NCBI GenBank assembly: GCA_027038235.1
Contig: JALVXV010000299.1
Coordinates: forward strand, 1 to 6,155
DNA from: Campylobacterales bacterium
GTDB lineage: Bacteria > Campylobacterota > Campylobacteria > Campylobacterales > JALSKU01
DNA: 6,155 nt
Direction of reading: 5' to 3'
In this document: one piece after another, positions 5,353-6,155 of the stretch
Position numbering within the stretch: the stretch's first letter is position 1
Layout of the letters: each line of letters starts with the position of its first letter
Notes under the pieces: model-generated
The model's input: only the letters and a program-made list of their open reading frames with translations
Told to the model about the DNA's origin: nothing
The model's database searches: none
Translations under genes and position numbers: made by a program

Positions 5353-6155
5353 ATGTTTGATAAAGATATATTAAAAAAACTTGATAATAGAGAAAAAGAG
5401 ACTCTAATGGAAACTCTAAAGGGTCTTATAGAGCAGACATATGCAGTTGAAAATGAGTATAAAGAGTTAAAAAACTCATATAACAATCTTCAAAATTTTA
5501 TCAAACAGGTTGTTGAAGTTTTGCCAAATGCTATCTGGGTGATAGAAGAGGGTGGAGATATTTTTTTGGAAAATTCTGAAGCTAAAAAACTAAAGGGCAT
5601 AATCAAAGAGATAGATATGTCTAAAAGCAATACCGAAATAGAGTTTAATAATGCTCAATATCTTATAAAAATAAATAGTGCTTATGGAAAAAAGATAGTA
5701 AGTGCAACAGATATAACCCAAGAAAAAAGAGATGAGAGATTGGCTTCAATGGGGCAGATAGCTGCCCATCTCTCTCATGAGATAAGAAACCCAATAGGCT
5801 CAGTCTCGCTATTGACTTCAACCCTTTTAAAAAGAGTATCAGCTAAAAATAGACCACTAGTTGAAGAGATAAAGAAGGCTATTTGGAGAGTTGAGAGAAT
5901 TATAAAGGCAACCTTACTCTTTACAAAAGGGGTATATATACATAAAAATCTTGTCAATGTAAAAGATTTTGAAAAGGAGTTAAAAGATGCTATATCATAC
6001 TATGCCTATTCAAAAGAGATAGATTTTATATTTGATTTAGAAGATGCTAAGATAGAGGTCGATTTTGATCTATTTTCTATAGTACTTCAAAACTTTATCT
6101 TTAATGCCATAGATGCTATAGAAGAAGATGAGAGCGAAAATGCAGAGATTAGGGT
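5353..6155 (+). CDS. flgS: Signal transduction histidine kinase FlgS (flagellar regulation), 3' truncated by window edge
   Basis: The first 267 codons are open to the window end; my own translation begins MFDKDILKKLDNREKETL. Visible parts: a charged helical or coiled-coil N-terminus (about 5-50), a divergent PAS-like segment (about 50-120, with LPNAIWVIEEGGDIFLENSE at 57-76), a linker SATDITQEKRDERLASMGQ, and the dimerisation/phosphoacceptor box HLSHEIRNPIGS with the phosphorylated His at 142. The ATPase domain starts with the N-box QNFIFNAIDAIEE (Asn251); its G boxes lie beyond the edge. No membrane segment is present, so it is cytoplasmic. In Campylobacter and Helicobacter, FlgS phosphorylates FlgR, which activates sigma-54 transcription of rod, hook and related flagellar genes; in Campylobacter it responds to the state of the flagellar export apparatus. 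The assignment rests on this N-terminal layout and the soluble form. Another PAS-type NtrB-like kinase is the main alternative. Confidence 0.85.
   Translation, partial: MFDKDILKKLDNREKETLMETLKGLIEQTYAVENEYKELKNSYNNLQNFIKQVVEVLPNAIWVIEEGGDIFLENSEAKKLKGIIKEIDMSKSNTEIEFNNAQYLIKINSAYGKKIVSATDITQEKRDERLASMGQIAAHLSHEIRNPIGSVSLLTSTLLKRVSAKNRPLVEEIKKAIWRVERIIKATLLFTKGVYIHKNLVNVKDFEKELKDAISYYAYSKEIDFIFDLEDAKIEVDFDLFSIVLQNFIFNAIDAIEEDESENAEIR

Overview
The window looks like AT-rich chromosomal DNA from a member of the Campylobacterota (formerly Epsilonproteobacteria; the Campylobacter/Arcobacter/Sulfurimonas/Helicobacter group). The basis is a FlgS-type cytoplasmic histidine kinase, a one-piece FAD plus Fe-S D-lactate-type dehydrogenase of about 946 residues (the Helicobacter Dld layout), very short intergenic gaps and strong A/T bias at third codon positions. 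I cannot name the species.

Layout. (1) Positions 1-1358, + strand: the C-terminal third of a UraA-type uracil/xanthine permease, followed after 6 bases by a complete AEC-family (auxin efflux carrier) permease, probably in the same transcript. A perfect 14-bp inverted repeat (601-630), followed by TTTT, lies inside the AEC coding sequence. (2) Positions 1359-1568: a 210-base gap between convergent genes. It is largely filled by one imperfect inverted repeat (1394-1564) with arms of about 70 bp, the most unusual non-coding structure here. (3) Positions 1569-4409, - strand: a large FAD-linked 2-hydroxyacid dehydrogenase fused to two 4Fe-4S motifs and two CCG domains, feeding electrons from D-lactate or a similar acid into the respiratory chain. 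(4) Positions 4410-4468: a 59-base divergent promoter region. Two back-to-back -10-like hexamers (TAAAAT on each strand) form a near-palindrome. (5) Positions 4469-6155, + strand: a DUF234 protein with a PD-(D/E)XK-like motif, then after 2 bases the start of flgS, which runs off the window.

How the genes fit together. The permease pair handles nucleobase uptake plus an unassigned solute. The dehydrogenase is an energy-metabolism gene. flgS encodes the sensor kinase that, with FlgR, controls sigma-54-dependent flagellar genes in this phylum. The DUF234 gene shares flgS's transcript and probably its translation, so it is a candidate unstudied partner of that regulator. Points worth a second look are the inverted-repeat element whose two arms read as related hydrophobic peptides, the terminator-like palindrome inside the AEC gene, the possibly leaderless DUF234-flgS transcript with its shared palindromic promoter, and the DUF234-flgS coupling. 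I see no tRNA, rRNA, CRISPR array or intact insertion sequence.
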